The notes: generated by a model not told the origin, from the sequence alone. 64,000 bases of DNA from Aromatoleum petrolei (GCF_017894385.1 NZ_CP059560.1:3914501-3978500); one strand, 5' to 3'. Numbered from the stretch's first letter, positions 19,908 to 29,046 are shown. Program-made: numbers and translations.

Positions 19908-20392
19908 GGACAGGCTCCATCTTTCGGTTCCTGCTCGGAAATCCGGCTGGTAGTAAGCGCCTGGACGCACATGATGCGACTGGTGTCGGTGGCGCTAATC
20001 TTGACGGCGATGTCTGCCGTAACGCGGCCGCGGGAGTTGAATTCGATGGTTGGGTTCGCGGGTTCGAAAGTGACGCCAGCGAAGGTGGTGTGTGAGAGGA
20101 TCTCGGTCTTGTCGGCCTTGACCTGAACCGACCAGCCATCCCCAAGCCCGGTCGTCGCAAAGTTGATTGCAGTATTGCGTTTGAGTGCTTCGGCGCGTGC
20201 CATGATCAGCGCCTCATGGAGGGCTGACGATGCAGCGCGAACTCGTTGCGCTGCGAGCACTTCCTGCATCGACGGATATGCGATTGCGGCAACGATGCCT
20301 ACGATGGCAATCGTCACCATCAACTCAAGCAAATTGAACCCGCTTTGTCTGGGATACAACCGCGGCCGGGCCTCGCTTGGCGGGTGTGTCAT
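19904..20392 (-). CDS. fimU: FimU/GspH-type minor pilin
   Basis: 162 aa. Prepilin site RQSG^FNLLELMVTIAIVGIVAA with Glu at +5, then the GspH-like pattern ALHEALIMARAEALKRNTAI and IEFNSRGRVT. By position in the operon (before pilV) it corresponds to FimU; by domain it could equally be named FimT. ATG 20392 lies 2 bases after the pilE stop, and the ribosome site GGGGAGGA lies in the end of pilE. Confidence 0.85.
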   Translation of the reverse strand: MTHPPSEARPRLYPRQSGFNLLELMVTIAIVGIVAAIAYPSMQEVLAAQRVRAASSALHEALIMARAEALKRNTAINFATTGLGDGWSVQVKADKTEILSHTTFAGVTFEPANPTIEFNSRGRVTADIAVKISATDTSRIMCVQALTTSRISEQEPKDGACP

Positions 20393-20394
20393 GC

Positions 20395-20808
20395 TTAGCG
20401 TCCTCCCCAACAGTCGGCGGCGGTCTTTCCCGATCCGGACACCGTCTTTGCGCCGGCCTGGTTGATGGTCAGCGTGCCACATGCTGAGTCATTGGTGGCC
20501 TGTCCGCCCTTGGGCGCGGCTTGAACGGAGAAGGTCGTTGCCGTGGGCGCTGCAGGCAGCGTTATGTCGTAATGGGCGCTGACCTCGGACGGTGCGCTAG
20601 CCATTCCGATTTCTGCAAGCGTACCAAAGGTCCGCGCGTCCAGTCGGAAGGCTTGTTGCCGCGTGGCGATGTCCATGAGGTGCGCGACAGCTGCGCTCCG
20701 GTGCGTGCGGGCCACGTAGGATTGATACGAGGGGTAGGCAACGGCCGCGAGAATGCCGATGATCGCGACGACGATCATCACTTCGATCAGGGTGAAGCCG
20801 TTGCGCAT
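20395..20808 (-). CDS. pilE: PilE-type minor pilin
   Basis: 137 aa from ATG 20808. Leader MRNG^[19 protein letters not shown] with Glu at +5 is the classical type IVa prepilin start. The short globular domain ends with a C...C pair (ACGTLTI and DCWGGR), the C-terminal disulfide loop. An in-frame ATG at 20850 would add 14 residues; neither start has a clear ribosome site. It is the first gene of the minor pilin operon; in Pseudomonas pilE is last. Confidence 0.85.
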   Translation of the reverse strand: MRNGFTLIEVMIVVAIIGILAAVAYPSYQSYVARTHRSAAVAHLMDIATRQQAFRLDARTFGTLAEIGMASAPSEVSAHYDITLPAAPTATTFSVQAAPKGGQATNDSACGTLTINQAGAKTVSGSGKTAADCWGGR

Positions 20809-20989
20809 CGGCTGCTGTGTGGTTTGTTTCGCGTTCACGATCAGGTCCATGGCATGAGGTGGTACGTGGATGGTATGGTCGGAACTGCATCCTGGGTAGA
20901 GCCTAGTCAAAGTCGTGCCGAAGCAGAAGGCGCGTCCGATGAGCGTATGTTTTCTGCGCATGAGTGGCGAACGCAGCATCCGTGCGTGC

Positions 20990-21024
20990 GCGGACTTCAG
21001 TCCGCAGGACCTTGCGGACTGAAG
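20990..21024. promoter_or_regulatory. nested hairpin in the pilE/histidine-kinase divergent gap
   Basis: The 275 bases between pilE (20808) and the kinase gene (21084) contain three copies of a GCGGAC core. CTTCAGTCCGCA (20995-21006) pairs perfectly over 12 bp with TGCGGACTGAAG (21013-21024). The middle copy can instead pair with GCGGAC at 20990-20995 (partner 21000-21005). Two mutually exclusive hairpins are therefore possible on either transcript. No T run follows. Confidence 0.5.
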
Positions 21025-21083
21025 AATGGTCGCGGCGGGATGCGACGGTCGGAGCAAGTATTCGCTACAGGAGCTGAACTTCG

Positions 21084-22115
21084 TTGGACAACGCACCATC
21101 GCACGACGTCGTGACTCTTCCCGACTTCCGCAACCTGGGCGTGTTGCTGCGCATACTTGTCATTGCCGAGGCTGCCAACCTGGTAACGCTCGCGGCCCAC
21201 GCCCCTGATGCGATCGAGGCCCTGAAGTCGGTCGGGGGGGCGGCGCTTCCGTTCGAGTTCTCGCTGCTGGCGGTCGCCCTGTCGTTGTTCCTGCTCTCGC
21301 CCTTGCTCGCACGAATGCCATACCGGCGTGGCGTATGTGCCTCGGTGGCTCTCGCCGCCACGGTCGCTGGCGCGTTGGATCTCGCGTTCCATTCGTGGGT
21401 AGGGGCGGTTCCCTGGGGAGCGGTGCTGAAATCGATTGCGATGGCGGGTCTGCTGGCGGCGATGATCCTCGGGTACTTCAACTGGCGCCAGCGGGTCCTG
21501 TCGCCAGCCCTCGCGAAGGCACGCCTGATGGCGTTGCAGTCGCGCATTCGACCGCATTTCCTGTTCAATAGTCTGAATACGGCGGTTTCGCTGGTGAGGC
21601 AGGATCCGTGTCTGGCGGAGCAGGTCCTGCTCGACATGTCGGACCTCTTCCGTGCGCTACTGAAGGATAGCCGCTCCCTGGTGCCGCTCGCCGACGAAAT
21701 CCGCCTCGCAGAGGCCTATCTGCAAATCGAACAGTTGCGTCTGGGTGAGCGTCTGCGGGTGCATTGGAACCGCGAAGGCGCGCAGGCCGCGGTAAATGTA
21801 CCGATTCTGGTCCTTCAGCCACTGCTAGAGAACGCTGTGCGTTACGGTGTCGAGCCGTTTGCCGCCGGTGGCGATGTGCATGTAGCGATTCGGGTGGGGG
21901 GGGGCGAACTTGTCATCGAGGTCACCAACTCGATCTGCGGCGGCGATATGCCAGTGCCTTCGGGTAACAGGATTGCCCTAGCTAACATCGAGGAGCGGCT
22001 GGGCCTTCATTTCGATGCGGAGGGAACCCTGCATATCTCGACACGCGACAATCTGTTCGTCGTCAAGGTGTGCGTGCCTTTTCGGGGTGCGTGCACAGCC
22101 GCTCAGGTGGCCTGA
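21084..22115 (+). CDS. LytS/AlgZ(FimS)-type sensor histidine kinase
   Basis: A 343-aa inner membrane protein: about four hydrophobic segments in residues 20-150, then the His_kinase domain [27 protein letters not shown] (His in RPHFLFN is the expected phospho-acceptor) and the ATPase N box [13 protein letters not shown]. This fits the AlgZ/FimS family, which lacks a G1 box like typical kinases. It starts with TTG 21084 after AGGAG. No AlgR/LytR-type regulator is next to it. It is divergent from the minor pilin operon. Confidence 0.88.
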   Translation: MDNAPSHDVVTLPDFRNLGVLLRILVIAEAANLVTLAAHAPDAIEALKSVGGAALPFEFSLLAVALSLFLLSPLLARMPYRRGVCASVALAATVAGALDLAFHSWVGAVPWGAVLKSIAMAGLLAAMILGYFNWRQRVLSPALAKARLMALQSRIRPHFLFNSLNTAVSLVRQDPCLAEQVLLDMSDLFRALLKDSRSLVPLADEIRLAEAYLQIEQLRLGERLRVHWNREGAQAAVNVPILVLQPLLENAVRYGVEPFAAGGDVHVAIRVGGGELVIEVTNSICGGDMPVPSGNRIALANIEERLGLHFDAEGTLHISTRDNLFVVKVCVPFRGACTAAQVA

Positions 22116-22216
22116 CGTTTCGCAATTTGGCAGTCGGCATTCAAAAAGGTACGCTGATCGGTCCAGGTGTGCGCGTACAGGGGCGCACGGGTAGGGTCAA
22201 ATCCGGTAGGTGCTAG

Positions 22217-22876
22217 ATGGTCGGACTGGTCAGGTTGTTTCGGATGTCGTTCATGGTCGTTGCCGTCCTGGCGTCGCACGCGGTGCTCGCGGCGGATGTC
22301 GAACTGGTCGGGCTTTTCGGCAAGAAGGCGGTGCTGGTGGTGGACGGCGGTGCGCCGCGTACGCTGGCGGTGGGCGAGCAGACCCGCGACGGACTGCGGT
22401 TGATCGAGGTGGCCGAGGGGGTGGCGGTCGTCGAGATCGGAGGAAAGACGCAGAGAGTGGCGTTGGGCGCCGGCCCGGTCCGCAGTGGTGCGGGCCACCA
22501 GAGCGGCGCGGCGGCGGTTAGTTTGGTCGCGGATGCGCGCGGACACCATTTTTCCAGTGGCAGCATCAACGGAGCATCGGTTCGGTTCCTCGTGGATACG
22601 GGCGCAAGCATGGTTTCCATGGGCGTTTCGGACGCGCGTCGTGCCGGAATCGACTATCGCAAGGGTACGGGAGGGGTGAGCCAGACGGCCAGCGGGCCGG
22701 CGCGCGTGTGGAAGGTGAAGCTGGATGCCGTGCGCGTCGGCGACGTCATCTTGCACGGCGTCGACGGGCTGATTCACGAAAACGACCTCCCGTTCGTGCT
22801 GCTAGGGATGAGCTTCCTCAGTCGCATGGACATGCAGCGCGAAGGCGATCGCCTGACGCTGCGCAAACGGTTCTGA
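22217..22876 (+). CDS. retropepsin-like aspartic protease, TIGR02281-like
   Basis: 219 aa. An N-terminal signal/anchor (SFMVVAVLASHAVLAADVEL, residues 10-29) is followed by a small beta domain and a clan AA aspartic protease domain with the catalytic motif VRFLVDTGASMVSMG near residue 123. The family is exported, with no known substrate. LLGMSFLSRMDMQREGDRLTL is the typical C-terminal end. The Nudix gene starts 4 bases after its stop. Confidence 0.85.
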   Translation: MVGLVRLFRMSFMVVAVLASHAVLAADVELVGLFGKKAVLVVDGGAPRTLAVGEQTRDGLRLIEVAEGVAVVEIGGKTQRVALGAGPVRSGAGHQSGAAAVSLVADARGHHFSSGSINGASVRFLVDTGASMVSMGVSDARRAGIDYRKGTGGVSQTASGPARVWKVKLDAVRVGDVILHGVDGLIHENDLPFVLLGMSFLSRMDMQREGDRLTLRKRF

Positions 22877-22879
22877 GAG

Positions 22880-23506
22880 GTGGGCGTGACAGAGAGGGAA
22901 GGCGTGCGTTCGGGTGGATTCCGGGATGCGGAGTGGCTGCGCCTGCAATTCACGGAGGCGAGACCGATCGAACCGGTGCATGAGGATGGCAGCCCGCCGG
23001 TGACGCACCTGAGGCCGGCGGCGGTGCTGGTGCCGGTCGTCGCGCGCGAGGAGGCCCTGACGGTGCTGCTGACGCGCCGCACGGATCATCTGCACCATCA
23101 TCCCGGGCAGATCAGTTTCCCAGGCGGAAGGGTGGAGGAGACCGATGTTTCGGCGGTGATGACGGCGCTGCGCGAGACTGAGGAGGAGATCGGTCTGGAT
23201 CCCGATTGTGTCGAGTTGCTCGGGGAACTGCCGGAATACCGGACCGGCACGGGGTTCCGCATCACCCCGGTGGTCGGCTTGGTGCATCCGCCCTTCGACC
23301 TCAGGCTCGACAGTTTCGAGGTTGCCGAGGCGTTCGAGGTGCCCCTCGCGCATTTTCTCGATCCGGCCAGGCATCAGAAGCACAGGGCGGAGTATCAGGG
23401 AAAGATGCGCGAGTACTACGCGATGCCATACGGCGGGTACTTCATTTGGGGCGCGACGGCAGGAATCCTCATATCCCTGTACAGGTTTCTGGGCGAGAGG
23501 GAGTAG
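22880..23506 (+). CDS. Nudix hydrolase, CoA pyrophosphatase type (NudL-like)
   Basis: 208 aa. The Nudix box GGRVEETDVSAVMTALRETEEEIGLD matches G-x5-E-x7-REUXEEXGU, and the preceding LLTRRTDHLHHHPGQISFPGG is the extra signature of the CoA diphosphatase subfamily. It would cleave CoA to 3',5'-ADP and phosphopantetheine. It starts with GTG 22880 or GTG 22886, right after the protease gene, so the two are probably co-transcribed. Confidence 0.88.
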   Translation: MGVTEREGVRSGGFRDAEWLRLQFTEARPIEPVHEDGSPPVTHLRPAAVLVPVVAREEALTVLLTRRTDHLHHHPGQISFPGGRVEETDVSAVMTALRETEEEIGLDPDCVELLGELPEYRTGTGFRITPVVGLVHPPFDLRLDSFEVAEAFEVPLAHFLDPARHQKHRAEYQGKMREYYAMPYGGYFIWGATAGILISLYRFLGERE

Positions 23507-23522
23507 GGCGACCGGCGGCGAT

Positions 23523-23542
23523 AGTTGACGTTGACGTCAACT
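23523..23542. promoter_or_regulatory. 20-base operator-like palindrome before the SDR gene
   Basis: AGTTGACG and CGTCAACT form perfect 8-base arms around TTGA. The spacing is not that of an FNR box (TTGAC-N6-GTCAA). It lies 59 bases before the dehydrogenase start, in the only non-coding gap available for its promoter. It resembles MerR-type or TetR-type operators of fatty-acid and branched-chain acyl-CoA genes, such as LiuR sites; the regulator is unknown. Confidence 0.45.
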
Positions 23543-23600
23543 GCAATTATTTTGCGCCTCCGTGTCGCCGCATGTGGACGGCGATGGAGAGGAGTTCGGC

Positions 23601-24368
23601 ATGAAGATCCAAAACAGCGTATTCGTGGTGACCGGCGGCGGTTCCGGTCTTGGCGCGGCAACGGCGCGCATGCTCGTGGCGGCAGGCGGCAAGGTGGTTC
23701 TTGCCGACGTCAACCGCGAGGGAGGGGAAGCGCTCGCGAAGGAACTCGGCACAAACGTGGTGTTTGCGCAGACCGACGTGACCAGCGAGGAGAGCGCCAA
23801 GGCGGCGATCGAGCGCGCGGTGGGTGAGTTCGGCGGGCTGCACGGACTCGTGAACTGCGCCGGCATCGCCCCTGCAGAGAAGGTGATCGGCCGCGAATCG
23901 CCGCACCGCTTGGAAACCTTCGCTCGCACGATCAACGTCAACCTGATCGGCAGCTTCAACATGATGCGGCTGGCCGCGGACGTGATGAGCAAGGCGGCTC
24001 CGAATGAAGAGGGCGAACGCGGCGTGATCGTCAGCACCGCCTCGGTCGCGGCCTACGACGGCCAAATCGGGCAGGCAGCCTATGCAGCGTCGAAGGCGGG
24101 TGTCGTCGGGCTGACTTTGCCGGTCGCGCGCGAGCTTGCCCGCTTCGGTATACGTGTCATGACGATCGCGCCGGGCATCATGGAGACGCCGATGCTGATG
24201 GGCATGCCGCAGGAAGTGCAGGATTCGCTCGGCAAGACCGTGCCGTTCCCGTCGCGCATGGGGCGTCCGTCCGAATACGCCGCGCTCGTGCGCCACATTG
24301 TGGAAAACGCCTACCTGAACGGCGAGACGATCCGCCTGGACGGCGCGATCCGGATGACCGCGAAGTAA
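23601..24368 (+). CDS. short-chain dehydrogenase, 3-hydroxyacyl-CoA dehydrogenase type II-like
   Basis: 255 aa. NAD-binding motif [20 protein letters not shown], and catalytic Ser ([11 protein letters not shown]), Tyr and Lys (YAASK). The sequence [22 protein letters not shown] and the end [14 protein letters not shown] match the HSD17B10-like branch that oxidises 3-hydroxyacyl-CoA, including branched-chain intermediates. ATG 23601 follows GGAG; the frame is open to 23562. It stands alone between the Nudix gene and ccoI. Confidence 0.85.
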   Translation: MKIQNSVFVVTGGGSGLGAATARMLVAAGGKVVLADVNREGGEALAKELGTNVVFAQTDVTSEESAKAAIERAVGEFGGLHGLVNCAGIAPAEKVIGRESPHRLETFARTINVNLIGSFNMMRLAADVMSKAAPNEEGERGVIVSTASVAAYDGQIGQAAYAASKAGVVGLTLPVARELARFGIRVMTIAPGIMETPMLMGMPQEVQDSLGKTVPFPSRMGRPSEYAALVRHIVENAYLNGETIRLDGAIRMTAK

Positions 24369-24502
24369 GTCTGCTGTCCGGAATGCGTGGGCGGAGCGGG
24401 GCGCGCGCCGGTTGCGTCCCCCCCCGTCGGTTATGGGGACGCCAGGAAGGGGCATTGGTCGGGATCCGGGAAGTGTGCTAAAAGTGCGGTCCTCCCCGTT
24501 TC

Positions 24503-27022
24503 ATGCTGCGCTGCAGCGGCTGCTCACTTCCTCCCGTGCCGATGACTTCGTCCGAAACCGCAGTTCCCGCTTCATCCAGTGGCGACGAGTGTTACCACTG
24601 TGGTCTGCCCGTCCCGGCGCAGACCAGCCACTACGTAGAGATCGATGGCGTCGAGCGACGGATGTGCTGCGTGGGCTGCGAGGCGGTCGCGCGCTCCATC
24701 GTCGCTAACGGGCTCACGGATTACTACCGCCACCGCGACGCGATGCCGGAGCCTCAGAAGGAGGCCCTGCCGGCGGAGTTGCAGGAGCTTGGGCTGTTCG
24801 ACCATCCGGACTTCCAGAAGAGCTTCGTCGAGCCCGTCGGCGAGCACGAGCGCGAGGCATCGCTGATCCTCGAGGGGATCACCTGCGCTGCCTGCGTCTG
24901 GCTGAACGAGCAGCATGTGTCGCGTCAGCCGGGTGTCTCGCTGGTCGACATCAATTACGCCACCCGGCGCGCGCGGGTGCGCTGGGATGAGCGACACACG
25001 CGGCTGTCGGACATTCTCGCCGCCATCCAGGCTATCGGTTACCGCGCCTATCCGTACGACGCAGAGCGTTCCGAGCAGATCGCGCATCGCGAACGCCGCT
25101 CAATGCTGTGGCGCCTGTTCGTTGCCGGCTTCGGCATGATGCAGGTGATGATGTACGCCTTTCCGGCGTATCTCGCGGGGGAGGGGGATCTGACGCCCGA
25201 TATCGAGTTGCTGATGCGCTGGGCGAGCCTGGTATTGACCGTGCCGGTGGTCCTGTATTCGGCGGCGCCGTTCTTCCGACGCGCCCTGCGTGACATCAGG
25301 TTGCGCCGGCTGGGTATGGATGTGCCAGTTGCGCTCGGGGTGGGCAGCGCGTTCGTCGCGAGTGTCTGGGCAACGCTGACCAACGGGGGCGAAGTTTATT
25401 TCGACTCGGTGACGATGTTCGTGTTCTTCCTCCTGTGCGGGCGCTATCTCGAAATGTTTGCGCGGCAGCGGGCCGTGCGCGGCGTGGAAGAACTGGGGAA
25501 GGTGCTGCCTGCCTTCGCCGAGCGCCTTCCCGGCTGGCCGTCTCTGACCGGCGAGCGCGTTCCCGTGTCGCAACTTGCGATGGGCGACGTCTTGCGCGTT
25601 CGTCCCGGCGAGGTTGTGCCAGCCGACGGCGTCGTGATCGACGGCCGGAGCGATGCGAATGAGGCTCTCCTCACGGGGGAGAGCCTGCCGGTGCCCAAGT
25701 CGGTCGGCAGCGAGGTGACGGGGGGGAGCATCAACATCTCCAGCCCGCTGTCCATCCGGGTGGAGCAGACCGGCGATTCGACCCGTCTCGCGGCCATCCA
25801 GCGACTGATGGAGCGTGCTGCGAGCGAGAAGCCGGCGATCGCGCAGCAGTCCGACAGGGTTGCCGTCGTGTTCATCGTTGCCTTGCTGGTGCTCGCGTGC
25901 ATTACCGGCGTGGTCTGGTATTACATCGATCCGTCACGTGCCCTGTGGGTGTTTGTGTCGGTGCTGGTGGTGGCATGTCCGTGCGCACTGTCGCTCGCAA
26001 CGCCCGTTGCGCTCACCGTTGCGACCGACGCGCTGGCGCGGATGGGGGTGCTCGTGACCCGCGGCCATGCGATCGAGACGCTTGCCAACGCCAATCATTT
26101 CGTCTTCGACAAGACGGGCACCCTGACGCTGGGTCTGCTGACGCTCGAAGAAACACTGCCGCTCGCCGATCTCGATTCCCGGCAGTTGCTCTCCATCGCA
26201 GGGGCGCTGGAGCAATCTTCCGAGCATCCGGTTGCGCGGGCGTTGCGCGGTCCCGTGGAAGACGCGGATCTGCCCGTTGCCCGGGATCTCGTTTCCGAAA
26301 CGGGGCAGGGGGTCACCGGCACGGTGGAAGGCGAACGCTATTGGCTGGGGCGTCCTGACTTCGTGGCGGCGCATCTCGGCGGCGATCTGTCTCCGAGCCT
26401 CGACGGGATGTCGGGTCGCGGCGGTTCCGTCGTCGCGCTCGGCGGGCGGGGGCGCTGGCTGGGGCTTTTCCGCCTCGCAGACGCTCCGCGCCCGGAGGCC
26501 GGCGAGCTGAGCGCGAAGCTGGCCGCTGAAGGTGTCCGCACTACCGTGCTGAGCGGTGACACACAAACCGTTGCGGCCGCGGTCGCCGCACGTCTGGGGC
26601 TGGATGAAGCGCATGGGGGAATGACGCCTCAGGCCAAACGGGACTTCATCGCAGGGCTGCAGGTCGATCCGTCAGCCATTGTCGCCATGGTCGGCGACGG
26701 CGTAAATGATGCACCGGTCCTCGCCCAGGCCCATGTTTCGGTGGCGATGGGCGGAGGAACCGAACTTGCCCGCAACCAGGGCGACATCGTCCTGCTTAGC
26801 GAGAATCTGGCAGGGCTGGGGCGTGGCGTGGATCTCGCCCGACGTACCCTCAAGGTCATACGGCAGAACCTGTGGTGGTCCTTTGCCTACAATTTCACCT
26901 CGGTCCCGCTTGCGATGGCGGGCCTGGTTACGCCCTGGATGGCCGGAATTGGCATGGCGGGAAGTTCGCTCCTCGTCGTGCTAAATGCCCTACGCCTGCA
27001 GGGCCATCGACGGGTAGATTGA
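24503..27022 (+). CDS. ccoI: CcoI/FixI-type copper-transporting P1B ATPase
   Basis: It exports Cu(I) for maturation of cbb3 oxidase. In order: an N-terminal cysteine-rich metal-binding region (YHCGLP ... MCCVGC), an HMA domain with GITCAACVW, about eight membrane helices with CPC in VACPCALSLATP, phosphorylation motif FDKTGTLT, and GDGVNDAPVLAQ. 839 aa from ATG 24503; ATG 24542 (826 aa) is equally plausible, since neither has a good ribosome site. The Ser after CPC-A-L and the cysteine-rich N-terminus separate it from CopA in this same window. ccoS follows after 6 bases. Confidence 0.94.
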   Translation: MLRCSGCSLPPVPMTSSETAVPASSSGDECYHCGLPVPAQTSHYVEIDGVERRMCCVGCEAVARSIVANGLTDYYRHRDAMPEPQKEALPAELQELGLFDHPDFQKSFVEPVGEHEREASLILEGITCAACVWLNEQHVSRQPGVSLVDINYATRRARVRWDERHTRLSDILAAIQAIGYRAYPYDAERSEQIAHRERRSMLWRLFVAGFGMMQVMMYAFPAYLAGEGDLTPDIELLMRWASLVLTVPVVLYSAAPFFRRALRDIRLRRLGMDVPVALGVGSAFVASVWATLTNGGEVYFDSVTMFVFFLLCGRYLEMFARQRAVRGVEELGKVLPAFAERLPGWPSLTGERVPVSQLAMGDVLRVRPGEVVPADGVVIDGRSDANEALLTGESLPVPKSVGSEVTGGSINISSPLSIRVEQTGDSTRLAAIQRLMERAASEKPAIAQQSDRVAVVFIVALLVLACITGVVWYYIDPSRALWVFVSVLVVACPCALSLATPVALTVATDALARMGVLVTRGHAIETLANANHFVFDKTGTLTLGLLTLEETLPLADLDSRQLLSIAGALEQSSEHPVARALRGPVEDADLPVARDLVSETGQGVTGTVEGERYWLGRPDFVAAHLGGDLSPSLDGMSGRGGSVVALGGRGRWLGLFRLADAPRPEAGELSAKLAAEGVRTTVLSGDTQTVAAAVAARLGLDEAHGGMTPQAKRDFIAGLQVDPSAIVAMVGDGVNDAPVLAQAHVSVAMGGGTELARNQGDIVLLSENLAGLGRGVDLARRTLKVIRQNLWWSFAYNFTSVPLAMAGLVTPWMAGIGMAGSSLLVVLNALRLQGHRRVD

Positions 27023-27028
27023 ACGTAC

Positions 27029-27232
27029 ATGGAAAGTCTTTACATCCTCGTGCCGCTTTCAGTGGTGCTGGTGTTCGTGATCGGCGCAATCTTCTGGTGG
27101 TCGTTGCGCTCGGGCCAGTACGATGACTTGGAAGGCCCCGCCTATCGCATGCTGATGGACGATCGCGATCAACCCGAAGGTCGCAAACCGAAACAGTCCG
27201 ATGACCCTCCCACGCAGGCTGGAAAACAGTGA
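27029..27232 (+). CDS. ccoS: cbb3 oxidase maturation protein CcoS
   Basis: A 67-aa, single-pass membrane protein needed for cofactor insertion in cbb3 oxidase. One helix (YILVPLSVVLVFVIGAIFWWSL), then the conserved SGQYDDLEGPAYRMLMDD. It comes 6 bases after ccoI. A weak hairpin (CCCTC/GAGGG, 27259-27273, followed by GTTTGTT) may end the ccoIS transcript just before the FNR site. Confidence 0.92.
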   Translation: MESLYILVPLSVVLVFVIGAIFWWSLRSGQYDDLEGPAYRMLMDDRDQPEGRKPKQSDDPPTQAGKQ

Positions 27233-27278
27233 TCCCCTTGTTAGGGAATCATGTCCTGCCCTCGTCAGGAGGGGTTTG

Positions 27279-27327
27279 TTGACCTACGTCAACGCCCCGA
27301 AGAGGGAGGATTGGCATACTTTTCCTA
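27279..27327 (+). promoter_or_regulatory. class II FNR-type promoter
   Basis: The palindrome TTGACCTACGTCAA (27279-27292) fits the FNR/ANR/Dnr pattern TTGAY-N4-RTCAA. Class II geometry (site centre at -41.5) predicts a start at about 27327 and a -10 at 27315-27320, and exactly there the sequence reads CATACT (4 of 6 matches to TATAAT). The nearest coding gene in this direction is ccoN, almost 300 bases on and behind a strong terminator, so the promoter seems to serve the RNA gene described next. Confidence 0.72.
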
Positions 27328-27433
27328 CGGTTTTCGAGGTTGGTGCGTCGCGATTCGATCGCGCCAATCAGGTTAGGAATTTTTGTCTCTCTGTTGGGGT
27401 TGGGGGTGCGCTTGATGCGCACCCTTTTTTTTT
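27327..27433 (+). ncRNA. candidate FNR-activated small RNA, about 107 nt
   Basis: Predicted start at 27327 from the FNR site and -10, end at the T run of the terminator. It could fold as a 5' stem-loop, GGTTGGTGCG (27338-27347) with CGCGCCAATC (27360-27369), 10 bp with two G-U pairs and a 12-nt loop. A stretch with no strong partner in my hand fold, including TGTCTCTCTG (27384-27393), follows, then the terminator hairpin. There is no ATG in it. The layout (regulated promoter, folded 5' end, open seed, U-rich 3' end) is that of trans-acting sRNAs such as FNR-controlled FnrS. I recognise no known family. The alternative is that the terminator only ends ccoIS read-through. Confidence 0.6.
27404..27433 (+). 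terminator. strong intrinsic terminator upstream of ccoN
   Basis: Perfect 8-bp GC-rich stem GGGTGCGC (27404-27411) and GCGCACCC (27417-27424), loop TTGAT, followed directly by nine T (27425-27433). This is among the best terminators in the window. It separates the FNR-type promoter from ccoN, so ccoN needs a promoter further on. Confidence 0.92.
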
Positions 27434-27491
27434 GTCCTAACGATTGGAGTATGATGCAGTAATTAAAACCATGCTGGCAACAGGTTTTTTT

Positions 27492-27513
27492 TATAATTGG
27501 GTATTTTCACCCA
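27492..27513 (+). promoter_or_regulatory. possible ccoN promoter element and inverted repeat
   Basis: A perfect TATAAT at 27492-27497 overlaps TGGGT-ATTTTC-ACCCA (27498-27513). It lies between the terminator and ccoN, in an AT-rich patch. No convincing -35 sits 16-18 bases upstream, so an activator or another sigma arrangement would be needed. No FNR-type palindrome was seen between the terminator and ccoN. Confidence 0.4.
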
Positions 27514-27621
27514 CTACTGCAGTGCAATAGAATGTCGGCCGTTGTCACGAGCCCGTGGCGAGCCGTTGCACATGCTCTCCCGGACTGGTGCTGAAGTTTT
27601 CTTCATCTCAAGGGGAGTTCC

Positions 27622-29046
27622 ATGCAATCGCAGGCGACTTATAACTACAACGTCGTCCGCCAGTTCTCCATCATGACAGTGGTGTGGGGAGTGGTGGGCA
27701 TGCTGGTGGGGGTGATCATCGCAGCCCAGCTTGTCTGGCCCGAGCTCAATTTGGGCGAGTGGCTGCATTTCGGCAGGCTGCGCCCGCTTCACACGAACGC
27801 CGTGATCTTCGCCTTCGGCGGTTGTGCGCTGTTCGCAACCTCTTATTTCGTGGTCCAGCGCACCTGTCATACGCCGCTGTTCGCGCCCTGGCTCGCGAGC
27901 TTGACGTTCTGGGGGTGGCAACTGGTGATCGTGCTGGCGGCGATCTCCCTCCCGCTGGGCTTCACGTCCGGCAAGGAGTATGCCGAGCTCGAGTGGCCGA
28001 TCGACATATTGATTGCAGTGGTGTGGGTGTCGTATGCAATCGTGTTCTTCGGCACGATCGCAAAGCGCAAAACCAGCCACATCTACGTTGCCAACTGGTT
28101 CTTCGGCGGCTTCATCCTTACGGTTGCGCTGCTCCACATCGTCAATAGCGCCGCGCTGCCGGTCAGCCTGACGAAGTCCTACTCCGCCTATGCCGGAGTG
28201 CAGGACGCGATGGTCCAGTGGTGGTATGGCCACAACGCGGTGGGATTCTTCCTGACGGCGGGCTTCCTCGGGATGATGTACTACTTCGTGCCGAAGCAGG
28301 CCGAGCGTCCGGTGTACTCCTATCGCCTGTCGGTGGTGCACTTCTGGGCTCTGATCTTCACCTACATGTGGGCCGGTCCGCACCACCTTCACTACACGGC
28401 GCTGCCTGACTGGACCCAGTCGGTCGGGATGATCTTCTCGCTGATCCTGCTGGCTCCGTCGTGGGGCGGCATGATCAACGGCGTGATGACGCTGTCGGGT
28501 GCCTGGCACAAGCTGCGTACGGACCCGATCCTGAAGTTCCTGATCACCGCGCTGTCCTTTTACGGCATGTCGACCTTCGAGGGTCCGATGATGTCGATCA
28601 AGACGGTCAACGCCCTGTCGCACTACACCGACTGGACCGTCGGTCACGTGCATTCGGGCGCGCTCGGCTGGGTCGCGATGATCTCGATCGGTTCGATGTA
28701 CTACCTGATCCCGCGCATGTACGGCAAGACCCAGATGTATTCCGTCGGGCTGATCAACACGCACTTCTGGATCGCGACGATCGGCATCGTTCTCTACATC
28801 GCCTCGATGTGGATCGCCGGTGTGATGCAGGGTCTGATGTGGCGCGCCACGAACCCGGACGGCACGCTGACTTATTCCTTTGTCGAGAGCGTGAAGGCGA
28901 GCTATCCCTTCTGGGCGATTCGCCTGGCGGGCGGCGTGATGTTCCTGACCGGCATGCTCATCATGTTCTACAACATGGTCAAGACGATGGCAGGCGAGAA
29001 GGCGTACGAGGCGCCCGTGGTCGCCCCCGCTGCCGCCCACGCTTAA
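27622..29046 (+). CDS. ccoN: cytochrome c oxidase cbb3-type subunit I
   Basis: The catalytic subunit, which reduces O2 with high affinity at heme b3-CuB. 474 aa, about 12 helices. Heme/CuB ligands visible are RPLHTN (His57), [22 protein letters not shown] (adjacent His pair) and [18 protein letters not shown] precedes ATG 27622. First gene of ccoNOQP, with the maturation genes ccoGH downstream and ccoIS upstream. Confidence 0.97.
   Translation: MQSQATYNYNVVRQFSIMTVVWGVVGMLVGVIIAAQLVWPELNLGEWLHFGRLRPLHTNAVIFAFGGCALFATSYFVVQRTCHTPLFAPWLASLTFWGWQLVIVLAAISLPLGFTSGKEYAELEWPIDILIAVVWVSYAIVFFGTIAKRKTSHIYVANWFFGGFILTVALLHIVNSAALPVSLTKSYSAYAGVQDAMVQWWYGHNAVGFFLTAGFLGMMYYFVPKQAERPVYSYRLSVVHFWALIFTYMWAGPHHLHYTALPDWTQSVGMIFSLILLAPSWGGMINGVMTLSGAWHKLRTDPILKFLITALSFYGMSTFEGPMMSIKTVNALSHYTDWTVGHVHSGALGWVAMISIGSMYYLIPRMYGKTQMYSVGLINTHFWIATIGIVLYIASMWIAGVMQGLMWRATNPDGTLTYSFVESVKASYPFWAIRLAGGVMFLTGMLIMFYNMVKTMAGEKAYEAPVVAPAAAHA

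Noticed and set aside
27201..27440. 79-aa open frame over the FNR site and candidate small RNA
   Set aside because: It starts inside ccoS, runs through a promoter and a terminator hairpin, and has no ribosome site. The RNA explanation fits better.
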